This document shows positions 34,612 to 43,432 of a stretch of 48,885 bases of DNA, piece after piece. Positions within the stretch are counted from its first letter, which is position 1. Each line of letters starts with the position of its first letter. The position numbers were made by a program, and so were the translations under genes. Below the pieces are notes generated by a model that was not told the DNA's origin, did not search any database, and worked only from the letters and a program-made list of their open reading frames with translations. This DNA is from Thermotogae bacterium (GTDB lineage Bacteria > Thermotogota > Thermotogae > Mesoaciditogales > Mesoaciditogaceae), in contig JALSLY010000053.1 of assembly GCA_026988035.1 (NCBI GenBank), forward strand, positions 1 to 48,885. The letters run 5' to 3'.

Positions 34612-35745
34612 TCACTCGCCTCCCGAATAAATGCGTATCTTTGGCCCCTTTTCAACTGTTCCGTATAACATATAACCATTATCAACATTTCTAACGGAAA
34701 TAACTTGTCCCACGTTACCGTTCTGCATTGCTCTTACAAATGTTGTAACTGTCATTGTTGGGTATGAAATATAAGCAATCAAAATCTGCCCAACAACCAC
34801 ATCTGGTGGAGATTTCAATCCTTGCATTGATATCACTTGACCATTAAAGAAAGACCATACAGCTATTTTTCCGATGCACTTTTTAAGAGAGGTAGCGTAA
34901 GCTGTAGTTGTGGCGTAAACGTCTATTCGTTCCAATTTTAAAGAGTCTCTTGTGATCTTTTGACCATATTCTATACGTTTTGCAGCAATTACCACTTTTT
35001 TATATTCGTGAATGGCGTATTTCAGAACGACAGATTTTATAACTTTTGAATATGAAACAAAGTTTATAGGCACACCCATGATATTTCTCGACAAGATGAA
35101 TGGTTTCCCAACGTCTATGAATTCAAAATTGATACTCGGAATGCTATTGATTAGAGAAAGCGAAAAATCCTTTTTAAGAAACAAATTCACGATTTCAGGG
35201 ATTTTTTTTATTTTGTTTGTTCTACCAATGAGATCGGTTTCAAAGCTGATATTGGCGTAAGTACTTATGCCGTTTGCCCTTAGTTCAACGAGTGCAAATT
35301 TTTTACCGGCGATTTCTGAAACGCTTTTGATATTGATCGTGTAGTTCTCATCTGCCACTTTAACAACCGGAAAATTTGTGATAAAAACGTTTGTTGCCAG
35401 TTTAGACGCCAAAGCTTGTTGAATTTCTGATAAATTAACTGTAAAAGACTTTGAACTGATTCTTACCTTACTTGAGGTAAGAGAGACATTTAACCATTTG
35501 ATCTCACTTTCTGCACGAATTTTTACACTCTTTGCGTCGATCATATAGTAAGTACCTGGTTGTGGAGAAAATGCAACTTTGAAATCTTTCAAAACTTGAA
35601 CAGATATGCCACTAAATGTAGCAGCAAGATCATAAAGTGTGACATATCTCCCGCTCACGATCGCACTGGATTTCAAAGTGAGAGTTGATGCTAAAGATAC
35701 AACTCCCAAAATAATGACCATGGCAAACGCGAGTCTTCTCAACAT
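34612..35745 (-). CDS. flgA: Flagellar P-ring assembly chaperone FlgA
   Basis: Periplasmic chaperone for P-ring assembly. This 377-residue protein has a signal segment (7-20) and a C-terminal SAF domain (about 245-370; KKVVIAAKRIEYGQKITRDSLKLERID and GQVISMQGLKSPPDVVVGQ). The N-terminal ~240 residues are longer than in many FlgA proteins. ATG at 35745 lies 3 bases after flgG. Identity rests on the SAF domain and position between flgG and flgH. Confidence 0.87.
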   Translation of the reverse strand: MLRRLAFAMVIILGVVSLASTLTLKSSAIVSGRYVTLYDLAATFSGISVQVLKDFKVAFSPQPGTYYMIDAKSVKIRAESEIKWLNVSLTSSKVRISSKSFTVNLSEIQQALASKLATNVFITNFPVVKVADENYTINIKSVSEIAGKKFALVELRANGISTYANISFETDLIGRTNKIKKIPEIVNLFLKKDFSLSLINSIPSINFEFIDVGKPFILSRNIMGVPINFVSYSKVIKSVVLKYAIHEYKKVVIAAKRIEYGQKITRDSLKLERIDVYATTTAYATSLKKCIGKIAVWSFFNGQVISMQGLKSPPDVVVGQILIAYISYPTMTVTTFVRAMQNGNVGQVISVRNVDNGYMLYGTVEKGPKIRIYSGGE

Positions 35746-35748
35746 ACC

Positions 35749-36534
35749 TCATCTCTTGAGTGTTGCTGTGTCTTGCAACATCTGATCAGAGGTTTGGATT
35801 ACACGTGCATCGAACTCATAAGCGCGTTGAGCGTTGATCATTCCTACCATTTGCTGGATGATATCAACATTTGACATTTCAAGATATCCTTGCCTTAACG
35901 CACCGAATCCATCCTGATTAGGTACACCTTGAATCGGCTGACCCGAGGCTGATGTAGCACTGTACAAATTGTCACCGAGAGCATTTAGTCCAGCGGGATT
36001 TAAAAACTTTACGAGTGTGATGCTTCCAACCTGGGTAGGGGTTCCATTTGCACCCATTACTGTAACAGTTCCATTAGGAGCAATATCCACAGAAGTGGCG
36101 TCAGAGGGAATCACGATGTTTGGTACGACAATATAACCATCGGAGGTTACAATTCTACCTTGCCCATCTAATTTAAAACTTCCATCACGTGTGTAAGCTA
36201 CTTGTCCGTTTTGAAGTTGAACTTGAAAGAAACCGTCTCCCCCTATAGCAAGATCGAGAGGATTGCCTGTGTGTTTAATGTTTCCAAGAGTAAATAATCT
36301 GTTTGTGGCAACTGTTCTCACACCATGTCCTCTGTATAGTCCCGTTGGAGACTGCGTGTTCTGGGATGTGGGAGTTCCCGCTGTGAAAATATCTTGATAG
36401 GCTAAAGAAGCAAACTCCGCGCGACTTTGTTTGTATCCAGTTGTATTAACGTTTGCAAGGTTGTTGGATATGATATCCATCATAAACTGTTGAGCACTCA
36501 TTCCCGTAGCAGCTGTTGAAAGTGATCCAAGCAT
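35749..36534 (-). CDS. flgG: Flagellar distal rod protein FlgG
   Basis: A 261-residue distal rod protein. N-terminal AATGMSAQQFMMDIISNNLANVNTTGYKQSRAEF and C-terminal QGYLEMSNVDIIQQMVGMINAQRAYEFDARVIQTSDQML are diagnostic, and the length is the usual FlgG size. ATG at 36534 has GGGAGG 7 bases upstream; the longer frame reaching 36570 overlaps the preceding gene and lacks a ribosome binding site. Confidence 0.95.
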   Translation of the reverse strand: MLGSLSTAATGMSAQQFMMDIISNNLANVNTTGYKQSRAEFASLAYQDIFTAGTPTSQNTQSPTGLYRGHGVRTVATNRLFTLGNIKHTGNPLDLAIGGDGFFQVQLQNGQVAYTRDGSFKLDGQGRIVTSDGYIVVPNIVIPSDATSVDIAPNGTVTVMGANGTPTQVGSITLVKFLNPAGLNALGDNLYSATSASGQPIQGVPNQDGFGALRQGYLEMSNVDIIQQMVGMINAQRAYEFDARVIQTSDQMLQDTATLKR

Positions 36535-36550
36535 CCTATTTCCTCCCTTC

Positions 36551-37252
36551 TCATCTGGCGCGTCCGACATTTATCGCACTGGAAAAAAGCATATCTTCTG
36601 TTGTTACAACTCTTTGAGCTATTTCATAATGCCTATAAGCGTTTATCATGTTTACCATTTCTTTTATGGCATTCACATTTGAAGATTCAAGATAACCCTT
36701 CAAAACTTTGGAATTTGGTTTCAAAACAAATTGGCCACTTTCTTTGGTTGGGATAAAGCAAGTACTTCCGACTTTTTCAAGGTAAATAGGATTTTCCACA
36801 TCAAAGACTGCTGGTCGAACTCCCGTTTTGAAAAGAATTGGTTTGAGGGCCGCATTTAAGACCTCTCTCCCTTCTTTATCGACAAGATATCCTTGAGAAG
36901 AAAGAGTAAAACTTCCATTTCTTGTATAAACAATCCTTTTTCCATCTTTGATCGCAAAAAATCCTCTTCCGTTTATAGCAAAATCTGTTGACCCTCCTGT
37001 TTTTTCCAAAGAACCTTCTGCCATGTTGGGAGCAACCCGATCTACTACAACTGCATTTATAGTGGTTCCCAAGAATGCATCTTTATGTCCTATAGAAGTT
37101 CGGTAAATTTTACGATTCATGATAGCTTCAAAAGACATGGAGTCAGCTTTATAACCAGTGCTGTTGATATTTGCAAGATTGTTTGCGATGTTGTCGATCA
37201 TTGCTTGATCCACGAGCATTCCCATAGTTGCCGTGTAAAATCCTGTATGCAT
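36551..37252 (-). CDS. flgF: Flagellar rod protein, FlgF-like (FlgF/FlgG family)
   Basis: A 233-residue paralogue of FlgG with IDNIANNLANINSTGYKADS, FAINGRGFFAI and C-terminal GYLESSNVNAIKEMVNMINAYRHYEIAQRVV. Position before flgG suggests the proximal rod protein FlgF. ATG at 37252 follows GAGGTGAT. It begins the flgF-flgG-flgA-flgH-flgI-flgJ operon. No clear sigma-28 or sigma-54 promoter was found upstream. Confidence 0.87.
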   Translation of the reverse strand: MHTGFYTATMGMLVDQAMIDNIANNLANINSTGYKADSMSFEAIMNRKIYRTSIGHKDAFLGTTINAVVVDRVAPNMAEGSLEKTGGSTDFAINGRGFFAIKDGKRIVYTRNGSFTLSSQGYLVDKEGREVLNAALKPILFKTGVRPAVFDVENPIYLEKVGSTCFIPTKESGQFVLKPNSKVLKGYLESSNVNAIKEMVNMINAYRHYEIAQRVVTTEDMLFSSAINVGRAR

Positions 37253-37320
37253 CTTATATATCACCTCACAGGATCATTCGACGTTAGTTTTTACAACTCC
37301 TTGAATTTTGTTTTCAATTT

Positions 37321-38442
37321 TTACGTTGTGCCGACATCACTGGAATGCTCGAAAATGCCGTAAAACGTGGCAGTAACAATTGATATGATGCCAAAGAATA
37401 AGTAACCGTTGTTCACACCAAAAGTGTTTGCCACCCATCCTCCCATGATAAATCCGAAGATCATAGAAAATCCGGCTGTTGTCATCCAAAAGATTGCCTG
37501 GGCATTAGACCTAAAGGATGGTTCAATATTAAAATTGACATAATGAAGGATAGCATAATAGATAGCAATCCAATTGAAAAATTCAAGAGTTTGGATAGTG
37601 ATCATAAGAATAAGATTGTTAAAAGCCCAAGTTAAAATCCATCTTGCACCAAAACTAAGAGATGCTATGACGAGGAGGCGTTTAACACCCAAAAATTTTA
37701 TTATTCGATCAGCAAAAAATAAGAATGGGATTTCAGCAAGTGCTTGAACAGCTATTGCTACGCCTGCAAATGAAACAGAATATCCTCTTATTTTCGTAAG
37801 AATAGGCAAAAAATACAATCCGAACGCATTTGAAGATAAAACAAGAATTTCTAAAACAAGCATCCTGTAAAATGGTGCCGGTAAATTTTTGAAAGAGAAG
37901 CGTGCTTCCTTTCCAACGTTGAATCCCCTTGTTTTTGGAATAAGGAGAGAAACAGATCCCACAAGAGCGAAAGAAATAGAACCTATTAGAAAGAACGACA
38001 TGTCATTTTTTACATATCCTATTATCAGCATAGCAACAGAAAAACCTATGGATCCCATTGTTCTGGCTTTTCCAAAAGAAAAGCCATGTTCTTCCGAGTG
38101 TACGGTTGAAATCGATTCAGCTAAAGGAACGATCGATGTCCACAAGAATCCGACCGCAAAGACAGCGGAAAGAACAAACCAGAAAGTCTTAAAAACGTAA
38201 ACACTCCAAATTAAAATTGCACTCGAAAATGCAAGGGAAGTTAAAACGCCATTTTTAACTCTTTTATCGGTAAAATGCATCCAAAATGGATTCGACAGCA
38301 GCAAAATAACTGCAGAGCTGCTACCGAGTAACCCGTTTTGAAAGTCGGAAAAATGAAGCTGATTAAAATAGTTACCCATAAACGTGAAAAACGCGAAGGG
38401 TATGTAGATGGAAAATTCTAAAAGGTAAAATCTCCAGAGCAT
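37321..38442 (-). CDS. Major facilitator superfamily transporter
   Basis: A 373-residue protein with about 12 transmembrane helices in two halves. It shows features of the LacY/nucleoside-H+-symporter-like branch (FLLEF, NPFWMHFTDKRVKNG, a PFLFFADRIIKFLGVKRLL loop after helix 8). The substrate cannot be predicted. ATG at 38442 is chosen because GGGAG lies 6-7 bases upstream and the longer frame to 38499 would run into RNase P RNA. The ribosome binding site therefore sits directly at the rnpB 3' end. Confidence 0.85.
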   Translation of the reverse strand: MLWRFYLLEFSIYIPFAFFTFMGNYFNQLHFSDFQNGLLGSSSAVILLLSNPFWMHFTDKRVKNGVLTSLAFSSAILIWSVYVFKTFWFVLSAVFAVGFLWTSIVPLAESISTVHSEEHGFSFGKARTMGSIGFSVAMLIIGYVKNDMSFFLIGSISFALVGSVSLLIPKTRGFNVGKEARFSFKNLPAPFYRMLVLEILVLSSNAFGLYFLPILTKIRGYSVSFAGVAIAVQALAEIPFLFFADRIIKFLGVKRLLVIASLSFGARWILTWAFNNLILMITIQTLEFFNWIAIYYAILHYVNFNIEPSFRSNAQAIFWMTTAGFSMIFGFIMGGWVANTFGVNNGYLFFGIISIVTATFYGIFEHSSDVGTT

Positions 38443-38454
38443 TATTCTCTCCCA

Positions 38455-38789
38455 AAGAGGGAATGGAGCTGTAAGCCGGATTCTGTCGTGGATGGTCATC
38501 TATCTGGGAAGCATGTTACCATACTCCTCAAGCGACCTACCAGAGGGATTGGCGGGCCACCTAATAGCCCCTCGACTTGGTCTTGCTTCGGGTGGGGGTT
38601 ATCAGACCGAACGGTCTCCCGTTCGTCGGTGAGCTCTTACCTCACCTTTCCATCCTTGCCCCTAAAGGCGGTTTTCGTTTCTATGACCCTTCCAAGGATC
38701 ACTCCTTCCGGGTGTTACCCGGCACCCTGCCCTGTGAAGTCCGGACTTTCCTCGATCCTAAAGATCGCGACCATCCGCTCCATTCCCTT
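38455..38789 (-). ncRNA. rnpB: RNase P RNA (bacterial type A)
   Basis: RNA subunit of ribonuclease P, which matures tRNA 5' ends. Read on the minus strand it has GGGAATGGAGC at the 5' end (38787-38777) pairing with GCTCCATTCCC at the 3' end (38469-38459) as stem P1. Conserved elements are GAGGAAAGTCCGGAC (P4 5' half), GGTAAGAGCTCACC, a GGTGGCCC loop, and ACAGAATCCGGCTTAC near the 3' end. Exact ends are estimated from P1. The 5' end touches the surE stop codon and the 3' end abuts the ribosome binding site of the MFS gene. The promoter must lie inside surE or further upstream. Confidence 0.95.
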
Positions 38790-39555
38790 AATTATCATTA
38801 AAGAGAAAAAGGTTTTTGAGCTTTTCCATAAATTTCAAGTCATTATAAAATATAGTTATGGGAGTAACTGAAACATAATTACTTCTCACAGCGTAATAAT
38901 CAGCATCCTCGCCAGGATCATCTTCAATTATTTCACCTAACATCCAGTAATAAGTGTTTCCAAAAGGATCTTTTCTGGCTTCAAAGAAATCTTGGAATCG
39001 TCTTTTTGACTGACGCGTGAGTTTATAACCTTTCAATTCATCATAGGTAACTGCTGGGACATTAACGTTAAGTGCCGAAAATTTTGGAAATTCGTTAAGA
39101 TCCAGCTTTTCAATGAGTTCAATAACTACTTTTGCCGCTGACGAAAAATTTGGATTGCTATTAGAACAGCTCGAAATGGCAATAGATGGAACTTCCATTA
39201 AAGCACCTTCAAGTGCTCCGGAAACAGTCCCTGAATACATAAGATCTGTACCGAGATTGGCTCCCTTGTTGATCCCACTTAAGACAAGATCAACTTTTTT
39301 GTCTTTTAATATTGCTTGAACGCCCAGTTTTACACAATCTGCCGGTGTTCCATTGACAGCATAACCAAAAAATTCATTTCCAAATTTGACTTCCTTAGCC
39401 CATAATGGATTGCGAATCGTTATAGCATGTCCAGTAGCACTTCTTTCAACGTCAGGAGCAACTACATGCACTTCGGCTATTTTTGAAATTTCCCTCGCAA
39501 GTGTTGCTATTCCTTCGGACATTATACCATCATCGTTTGTTATAAGTATTCTCAA
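38788..39555 (-). CDS. surE: 5'-nucleotidase SurE
   Basis: Metal-dependent nucleoside monophosphate phosphatase. MRILITNDDGIMSEGI places the metal-binding Asp8-Asp9; further motifs are VVAPDVERSATGHAIT, NGTPADCVKLG and SGINKGANLGTDLMYSGTVSGALEG. Length is 255 residues, as in Thermotoga SurE. The start is TTG at 39555 with GAGGGGTGAG upstream. The stop codon overlaps the mature RNase P RNA 5' end. Confidence 0.95.
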   Translation of the reverse strand: MRILITNDDGIMSEGIATLAREISKIAEVHVVAPDVERSATGHAITIRNPLWAKEVKFGNEFFGYAVNGTPADCVKLGVQAILKDKKVDLVLSGINKGANLGTDLMYSGTVSGALEGALMEVPSIAISSCSNSNPNFSSAAKVVIELIEKLDLNEFPKFSALNVNVPAVTYDELKGYKLTRQSKRRFQDFFEARKDPFGNTYYWMLGEIIEDDPGEDADYYAVRSNYVSVTPITIFYNDLKFMEKLKNLFLFNDN

Positions 39556-39586
39556 TATTTCTCACCCCTCAAAATGGCATTCAAGC

Positions 39587-39616
39587 ATTATACAACAATT
39601 CCCCCACTCTTTACAA
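39587..39616 (-). promoter_or_regulatory. Candidate surE promoter inside the tRNA terminator
   Basis: On the minus strand TTGTAA (39616-39611), an 18-base spacer and TATAAT (39592-39587), about 32 bases before the surE start. The -35 lies in the loop and arm of the tRNA operon hairpin. Confidence 0.5.
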
Positions 39617-39626
39617 AGTGGGGGAA
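39598..39626 (-). terminator. Terminator hairpin of the tRNA cluster
   Basis: The arms ATTCCCCCACT and AGTGGGGGAAT pair over 11 bp. On the minus strand the hairpin is followed by a weak T-rich stretch (TGTTGT), so termination may be partial and allow read-through into surE. Confidence 0.6.
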
Positions 39627-39638
39627 TCGATTCCCTTT

Positions 39639-39715
39639 TGGCGCGCCTGGCGGGAGTCGAACCCACAACCCTCGGATCCGAAGTCCGATGCTCTATCCAA
39701 TTGAGCCACAGGCGC
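39639..39715 (-). tRNA. tRNA-Arg(TCG)
   Basis: The 7-bp acceptor stem GCGCCTG/CAGGCGC, D arm, anticodon loop CTTCGGA with anticodon TCG, T arm with GTTCGA, and encoded CCA are all present (77 bases). It reads CGA and related arginine codons. It is last of three tRNAs on this transcript. Confidence 0.95.
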
Positions 39716-39719
39716 TTTC

Positions 39720-39796
39720 TGGGGTGGCTGGCGGGGCTTGAACCCGCAACATTCGGATCCACAGTCCGACGCTCTACCAATTGAGCTACAACCACC
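39720..39796 (-). tRNA. tRNA-His(GTG)
   Basis: Acceptor GTGGTTG/CAGCCAC with the extra G(-1) at 39796 opposite C73, the histidine identity element. The anticodon loop CTGTGGA gives GTG. CCA is encoded. It is a GUN-anticodon tRNA and so a likely substrate for Tgt. Confidence 0.95.
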
Positions 39797-39801
39797 ACGC
39801 T

Positions 39802-39878
<77 letters not shown>

Positions 39879-39892
39879 TTGTTAACAGTGGA

Positions 39893-39921
39893 ATTATATC
39901 AACAAAACTCTTTGTTGTCAA
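39893..39921 (-). promoter_or_regulatory. Consensus sigma-70 promoter of the tRNA cluster
   Basis: On the minus strand TTGACA (39921-39916), a 17-base spacer and TATAAT (39898-39893): a perfect match to the housekeeping consensus. This is unlike the -35-less protein-gene promoters in the window. Confidence 0.9.
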
Positions 39922-40178
39922 CTTGACGAATTGCCTAAATGCATGTATACTAATTTAACTTTATAAGTGTTGATGGCTCTGACAATTGTCTTTTGGATCT
40001 GTCCTCGCTACGCTACGGAGGCTCCTGAAAGGCAATGTCATCGCCGATAATTACTTTCTGGACTTCAATTTTGAAATGTATCGAGTATATTTTTCGAGAG
40101 AGACTATCCTGTTAAAGTATCTCTGAAAGCAAGACACGATCTTTCTCCTTTTATAAGCTGAAGTTATAGCAAAACTGT
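39922..40178. other. Intergenic region with short palindromes
   Basis: No gene seen. It contains the palindrome GACAATTGTC (39981-39990), a CCTC/GAGG pair around tandem GCTAC units (40003-40021), and CCTGAAAGGC (40024-40033), a word also found in the 13 kb intergenic region. This suggests remnants of the same repetitive sequence type. Confidence 0.5.
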
Positions 40179-40775
40179 TTATTTTGTGAGGTGGCGTTGA
40201 ATACCATTGAGAGCTAATTGTGACCATGTTTCCATTTCATCATATCTTTTCTTAAGTCCTTCAATATCGGTCAATTCCCATGAGAATTTCTCGTTCTCTT
40301 TTATTCCGTTTATGTCTGTTGTAATGGTAAATACCACTCCAAGATGAACTCTATTTACCGGTGTGGTGTTTTCTCTAATTAAGCCCACATATTTCGGCCA
40401 ATTGTAATGGCTTATGGAAATTTCTTCATTGATTTCCCTCTCCATTCCAGAGAGAAACTTCATCCATGGAGAGTCTCCTTCATCTTTATCATTCACATGG
40501 CCTCCTATGCCGATACTGTAAAACCCATGCAATCGCGATTCAGTTTGAGCCTTAAGACGTTTGACTAAAAGATACATTCTTTCAGGATTTCGTACCACGA
40601 CGTAAGGAATCAATTGCCGAATTGATTCATCATTTTCGGCTTTTGACCTTCTAATAAAAAAACCCTTTTTCTCCACCATGTTTTTGATCTCATCCATTGG
40701 AACATCCAAAAATCCATAACCTTCAACAACAGCTTGAATGTCTTTGTCTTTGATCACGAGTACCATCTCATCCAT
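40179..40775 (-). CDS. Nudix-family hydrolase (COG4112-like)
   Basis: A 198-residue Nudix-fold protein. The Nudix box region begins GIGGHVNDKDEGDS and ends GMEREINEEISIS (around 95-130), with extra residues between the first Gly and the REINEE core. This expanded box is seen in the phosphoesterase-like Nudix group. Substrate unknown. Its ATG overlaps the nrdR stop (TAATG). Position after whiA-nrdR suggests co-transcription. Confidence 0.8.
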   Translation of the reverse strand: MDEMVLVIKDKDIQAVVEGYGFLDVPMDEIKNMVEKKGFFIRRSKAENDESIRQLIPYVVVRNPERMYLLVKRLKAQTESRLHGFYSIGIGGHVNDKDEGDSPWMKFLSGMEREINEEISISHYNWPKYVGLIRENTTPVNRVHLGVVFTITTDINGIKENEKFSWELTDIEGLKKRYDEMETWSQLALNGIQRHLTK

Positions 40776-41227
40776 TATTTTTCTCCCTTCAATTTTCCAA
40801 TTTCTTCTATAAATTGATCTATATCTCTAAAATCTCTATATACAGATGCAAATCGAACATATGCAACTTGATCTATTTTCCTAAGCTCTTTCATAACCAT
40901 TTCACCAATGCTGTTTGTAGAAATTTCGCTTCCAATTTTTTGGGCTCTAGCCTCCACAGCGTTTACCATTTCCTCGATCTTCTCCATGGAGATAGGACGC
41001 TTTTCGCAAGCTTTTACTATACCATTCATCAACTTTTCCCTTTGGAACTTTTCACGTCTGCCATCTTTTTTGACAACCATAAACTTCCCGCCCTCAAAAC
41101 GCTCATACGTTGTAAACCTGGCACCACAAGATGGACACTCTCTTCGTCGTCTTATTACCAAACCATTTTCTATAGCTCGAGAATCTTGAACTCTGGTGTT
41201 GGGGTATCCACAAAAAGGGCATTTCAT
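40775..41227 (-). CDS. nrdR: Transcriptional repressor NrdR
   Basis: ATP/dATP-sensing repressor of ribonucleotide reductase genes. The N-terminal zinc ribbon has Cys3, Cys6, Cys31 and Cys34 (CPFC, CPSC). The ATP-cone domain is at about 49-139 ([20 protein letters not shown]). 150 residues is normal. ATG overlaps the whiA stop (ATGA). NrdR boxes were not seen in the window. Confidence 0.95.
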   Translation of the reverse strand: MKCPFCGYPNTRVQDSRAIENGLVIRRRRECPSCGARFTTYERFEGGKFMVVKKDGRREKFQREKLMNGIVKACEKRPISMEKIEEMVNAVEARAQKIGSEISTNSIGEMVMKELRKIDQVAYVRFASVYRDFRDIDQFIEEIGKLKGEK

Positions 41228-42141
41228 TTTTTGTCTTCCTTTAACTGTACCATTTTGAGTATTTTCCCAAGCCTTCTATGAACTACAGATTTTGAAACTG
41301 GAGGGGTAAGCATTGCTCCAAGTTCTCTCAACGAGATTGCTGGATTTTCTAATCTTAACTTTGCTACTTTGTATAATTTTGATGGCAAGCTTTTAAGGCC
41401 AATTCTGCGATCAATTTCTATAATTGCATCAATCTGTTTTAAACTTGCAGTTCCACTACGTTTGGAATTGGCTTCTATAAAATTCACGCTTCTCGTTACA
41501 TCTGAACGGATTCTATTTGCCATCATAACAGAGTGGACTAAATTTGCGGCTCTCATTGCGCCTATGAGATTTAAGAATTCTTCTATCATTTCACCATTTT
41601 TGATGTAAAATCTGTACCCGTAGCTTACATCTACTATGTGACCAATTATTCCGAAGAATTCTTCCAACCTTTTAAGTATCCAATTCAACGCTTCCAACTT
41701 GCGATAGTAAATTTCAAGATGGTGGTGATGAACTGGATTGGCTATCGAACCTGATGATAAAAAAGCTCCACGCATAAAGGCAGAAAACAAAATCGGGTCT
41801 GATACAGTTTGCTCATTCACTTCCCCTACGGTGTTAAGTCCAAGATCGTTGAGAAATTCTTTGGCATTCTCGACCGCGATTCTAAGTAAAAACAATCGTC
41901 CAGCATTTAAGCGCTTTTCTTGACGATAAAAGATATCCACATTTCCTTGATGGATTATTTTCAGTAATTTCTTTACCCTTCTGGCTACGCAGGTATTTTT
42001 AACGGTAAGTTCAAAATGACTGCGTTTTCCTATTTCAAGTGTTCCCTTGAATTTTAGAAAACCGGCAAACTCCGCTTTTGCAGTGAAAGAATTTATGGGG
42101 AGAGTACAAAGTTCCTCTTTTACATCTGAAGTAAAAGACAT
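41224..42141 (-). CDS. whiA: WhiA-family DNA-binding protein
   Basis: LAGLIDADG-like N-terminal domain fused to a helix-turn-helix (about 305 residues). Start [12 protein letters not shown], mid region [24 protein letters not shown] and C-terminal [34 protein letters not shown] match the family. It regulates sporulation genes in Actinobacteria and affects cell division and chromosome segregation in Bacillus. The ATG at 42141 fits the family start; a GTG at 42153 would overlap yvcK. It follows yvcK, as in Firmicutes. Confidence 0.93.
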   Translation of the reverse strand: MSFTSDVKEELCTLPINSFTAKAEFAGFLKFKGTLEIGKRSHFELTVKNTCVARRVKKLLKIIHQGNVDIFYRQEKRLNAGRLFLLRIAVENAKEFLNDLGLNTVGEVNEQTVSDPILFSAFMRGAFLSSGSIANPVHHHHLEIYYRKLEALNWILKRLEEFFGIIGHIVDVSYGYRFYIKNGEMIEEFLNLIGAMRAANLVHSVMMANRIRSDVTRSVNFIEANSKRSGTASLKQIDAIIEIDRRIGLKSLPSKLYKVAKLRLENPAISLRELGAMLTPPVSKSVVHRRLGKILKMVQLKEDKK

Positions 42142-42145
42142 TTTG

Positions 42146-43093
42146 TCAATCACCTACCAAATTCATGACAATTTCGCGTACGGAAGCAGCAAGCTTTAAT
42201 GGGTCATGGCGAAGCTTCTTTTCGCCATCTCTTGGATCAATAACAACTTTAACCATGGGAAACGAAACTACTCTCTCATCTTTTTCATTCGAAAAAATTG
42301 GTTCTGATCCTTGAGAGCGATATCTTTCGAGGACCTCATTTGGAATTGCTTCAGAGTTTACGACAATACGATCAAGCGGGCAGCCTAAATATTTTTCCAC
42401 CGTGGTAATATGATCTTTTAGAGAAAAGCCAATCGTTTCTCCAGGTTGGGTCATCATGTTAGCAATCAAAATTTTAGGCTTGTCTTTCATCACTTCATTC
42501 ACACCATCTACAAGCAAATTCGGTATTATACTTGTAAAGAGACTACCAGGACCGAGAATCACTGCATCGCATTTTGTGAGAGAATCCATTACTTTTGGAA
42601 AAGGATGTGCCGGATTGTTGAGTCTGATTTCTAATATTTTTGCCTTTTTTTTGATTATTTCCGTTTCACCTATAATCTCTTCTCCATTTTCCATCTTGGC
42701 GATTAACCTAACAGAGTCCTCCGTTACAGGGAGAACTTTTCCTTCTATAGCAAGTATACTCGACACTTTTTCAATAGCTGTGGCGAAGCTTCCCGTGATC
42801 TTAGTCAAAGCGGCAATTATAAGATTGCCCAAGCTCTGATTTTTAAGTGTTTGCCCTTCAATAAATCTGTAAGCCATGATCTTTGACATAAGTGACTCAT
42901 CTTCGGCCAGAGCTACTATATTGTTTCTTAAGTCTCCTGGTGGAAGCACGCCAAGTTCCTCTCGGATTATTCCGGAGCTTCCACCTTCATCTGTAACTGT
43001 TACCACAGCTGTCACTTCAAGATCTGAAAATAATTTCAATCCTCTCAGCAATGTGGAAAGACCTGTTCCCCCTCCGATCGCCACAATTTTCAA
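42146..43093 (-). CDS. yvcK: YvcK/CofD-like gluconeogenesis factor
   Basis: UDP-sugar-binding protein that links central carbon metabolism with cell-wall growth in Bacillus. Key stretches: VAIGGGTGLSTLLRGLK (4-20), VTVTDEGGSSGIIREELGVLPPGDLRNNI and ILGPGSLFTSIIPNLLV. 315 residues. TTG start at 43093 with GGGGTGATGG upstream. The usual upstream partner rapZ is missing; a zapA-like gene lies there instead. Confidence 0.93.
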   Translation of the reverse strand: MKIVAIGGGTGLSTLLRGLKLFSDLEVTAVVTVTDEGGSSGIIREELGVLPPGDLRNNIVALAEDESLMSKIMAYRFIEGQTLKNQSLGNLIIAALTKITGSFATAIEKVSSILAIEGKVLPVTEDSVRLIAKMENGEEIIGETEIIKKKAKILEIRLNNPAHPFPKVMDSLTKCDAVILGPGSLFTSIIPNLLVDGVNEVMKDKPKILIANMMTQPGETIGFSLKDHITTVEKYLGCPLDRIVVNSEAIPNEVLERYRSQGSEPIFSNEKDERVVSFPMVKVVIDPRDGEKKLRHDPLKLAASVREIVMNLVGD

Positions 43094-43171
43094 AAAACCA
43101 TCACCCCAATTATTGCTATAAAAAGCACTGCTACTATGTTAACACAAAGAACTCCGTTACATCATGAATGT

Positions 43172-43432
43172 TTATTCCACGATTCCCTTTCCTCTTCTTT
43201 CCAATCTTTCAGTCATCTTGGCAATTCGATCTTTTAAGACCAGTTTTTCATGAACGTTGTTCAAAAGCATCATTAGCAAGATACGATCGTAACCATATTT
43301 TTCCACCACGTCGGAATAATTTTCAAATTCTTCTTTTATGCTCTGTAATGTTTCATCCACCTCGTTTTGTGGATCAGTGGTTGTGAATTTGTATTTCCGA
43401 TTCCCCAATTCGAATGTCACGGTTCGTCTCAC
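43172..43432 (-). CDS. zapA: ZapA-like cell division protein
   Basis: A small protein (86 residues) with the ZapA pattern: a short beta region (RRTVTFELGNRKYKFTT) then a long helix (LLMMLLNNVHEKLVLKDRIAKMTERLE). ZapA bundles FtsZ protofilaments at the division site. GTG at 43432 is favoured because AAAGGGGTG lies 6-8 bases upstream; ATGs at 43462 and 43450 give longer forms. It overlaps the preceding coiled-coil gene by 59 bases in another frame. Confidence 0.78.
   Translation of the reverse strand: MRRTVTFELGNRKYKFTTTDPQNEVDETLQSIKEEFENYSDVVEKYGYDRILLMMLLNNVHEKLVLKDRIAKMTERLERRGKGIVE

Noticed and set aside
38488-38871. Plus-strand frames across the RNase P RNA
   Set aside because: The DNA is accounted for by rnpB on the other strand and shows no ribosome binding site or family resemblance.
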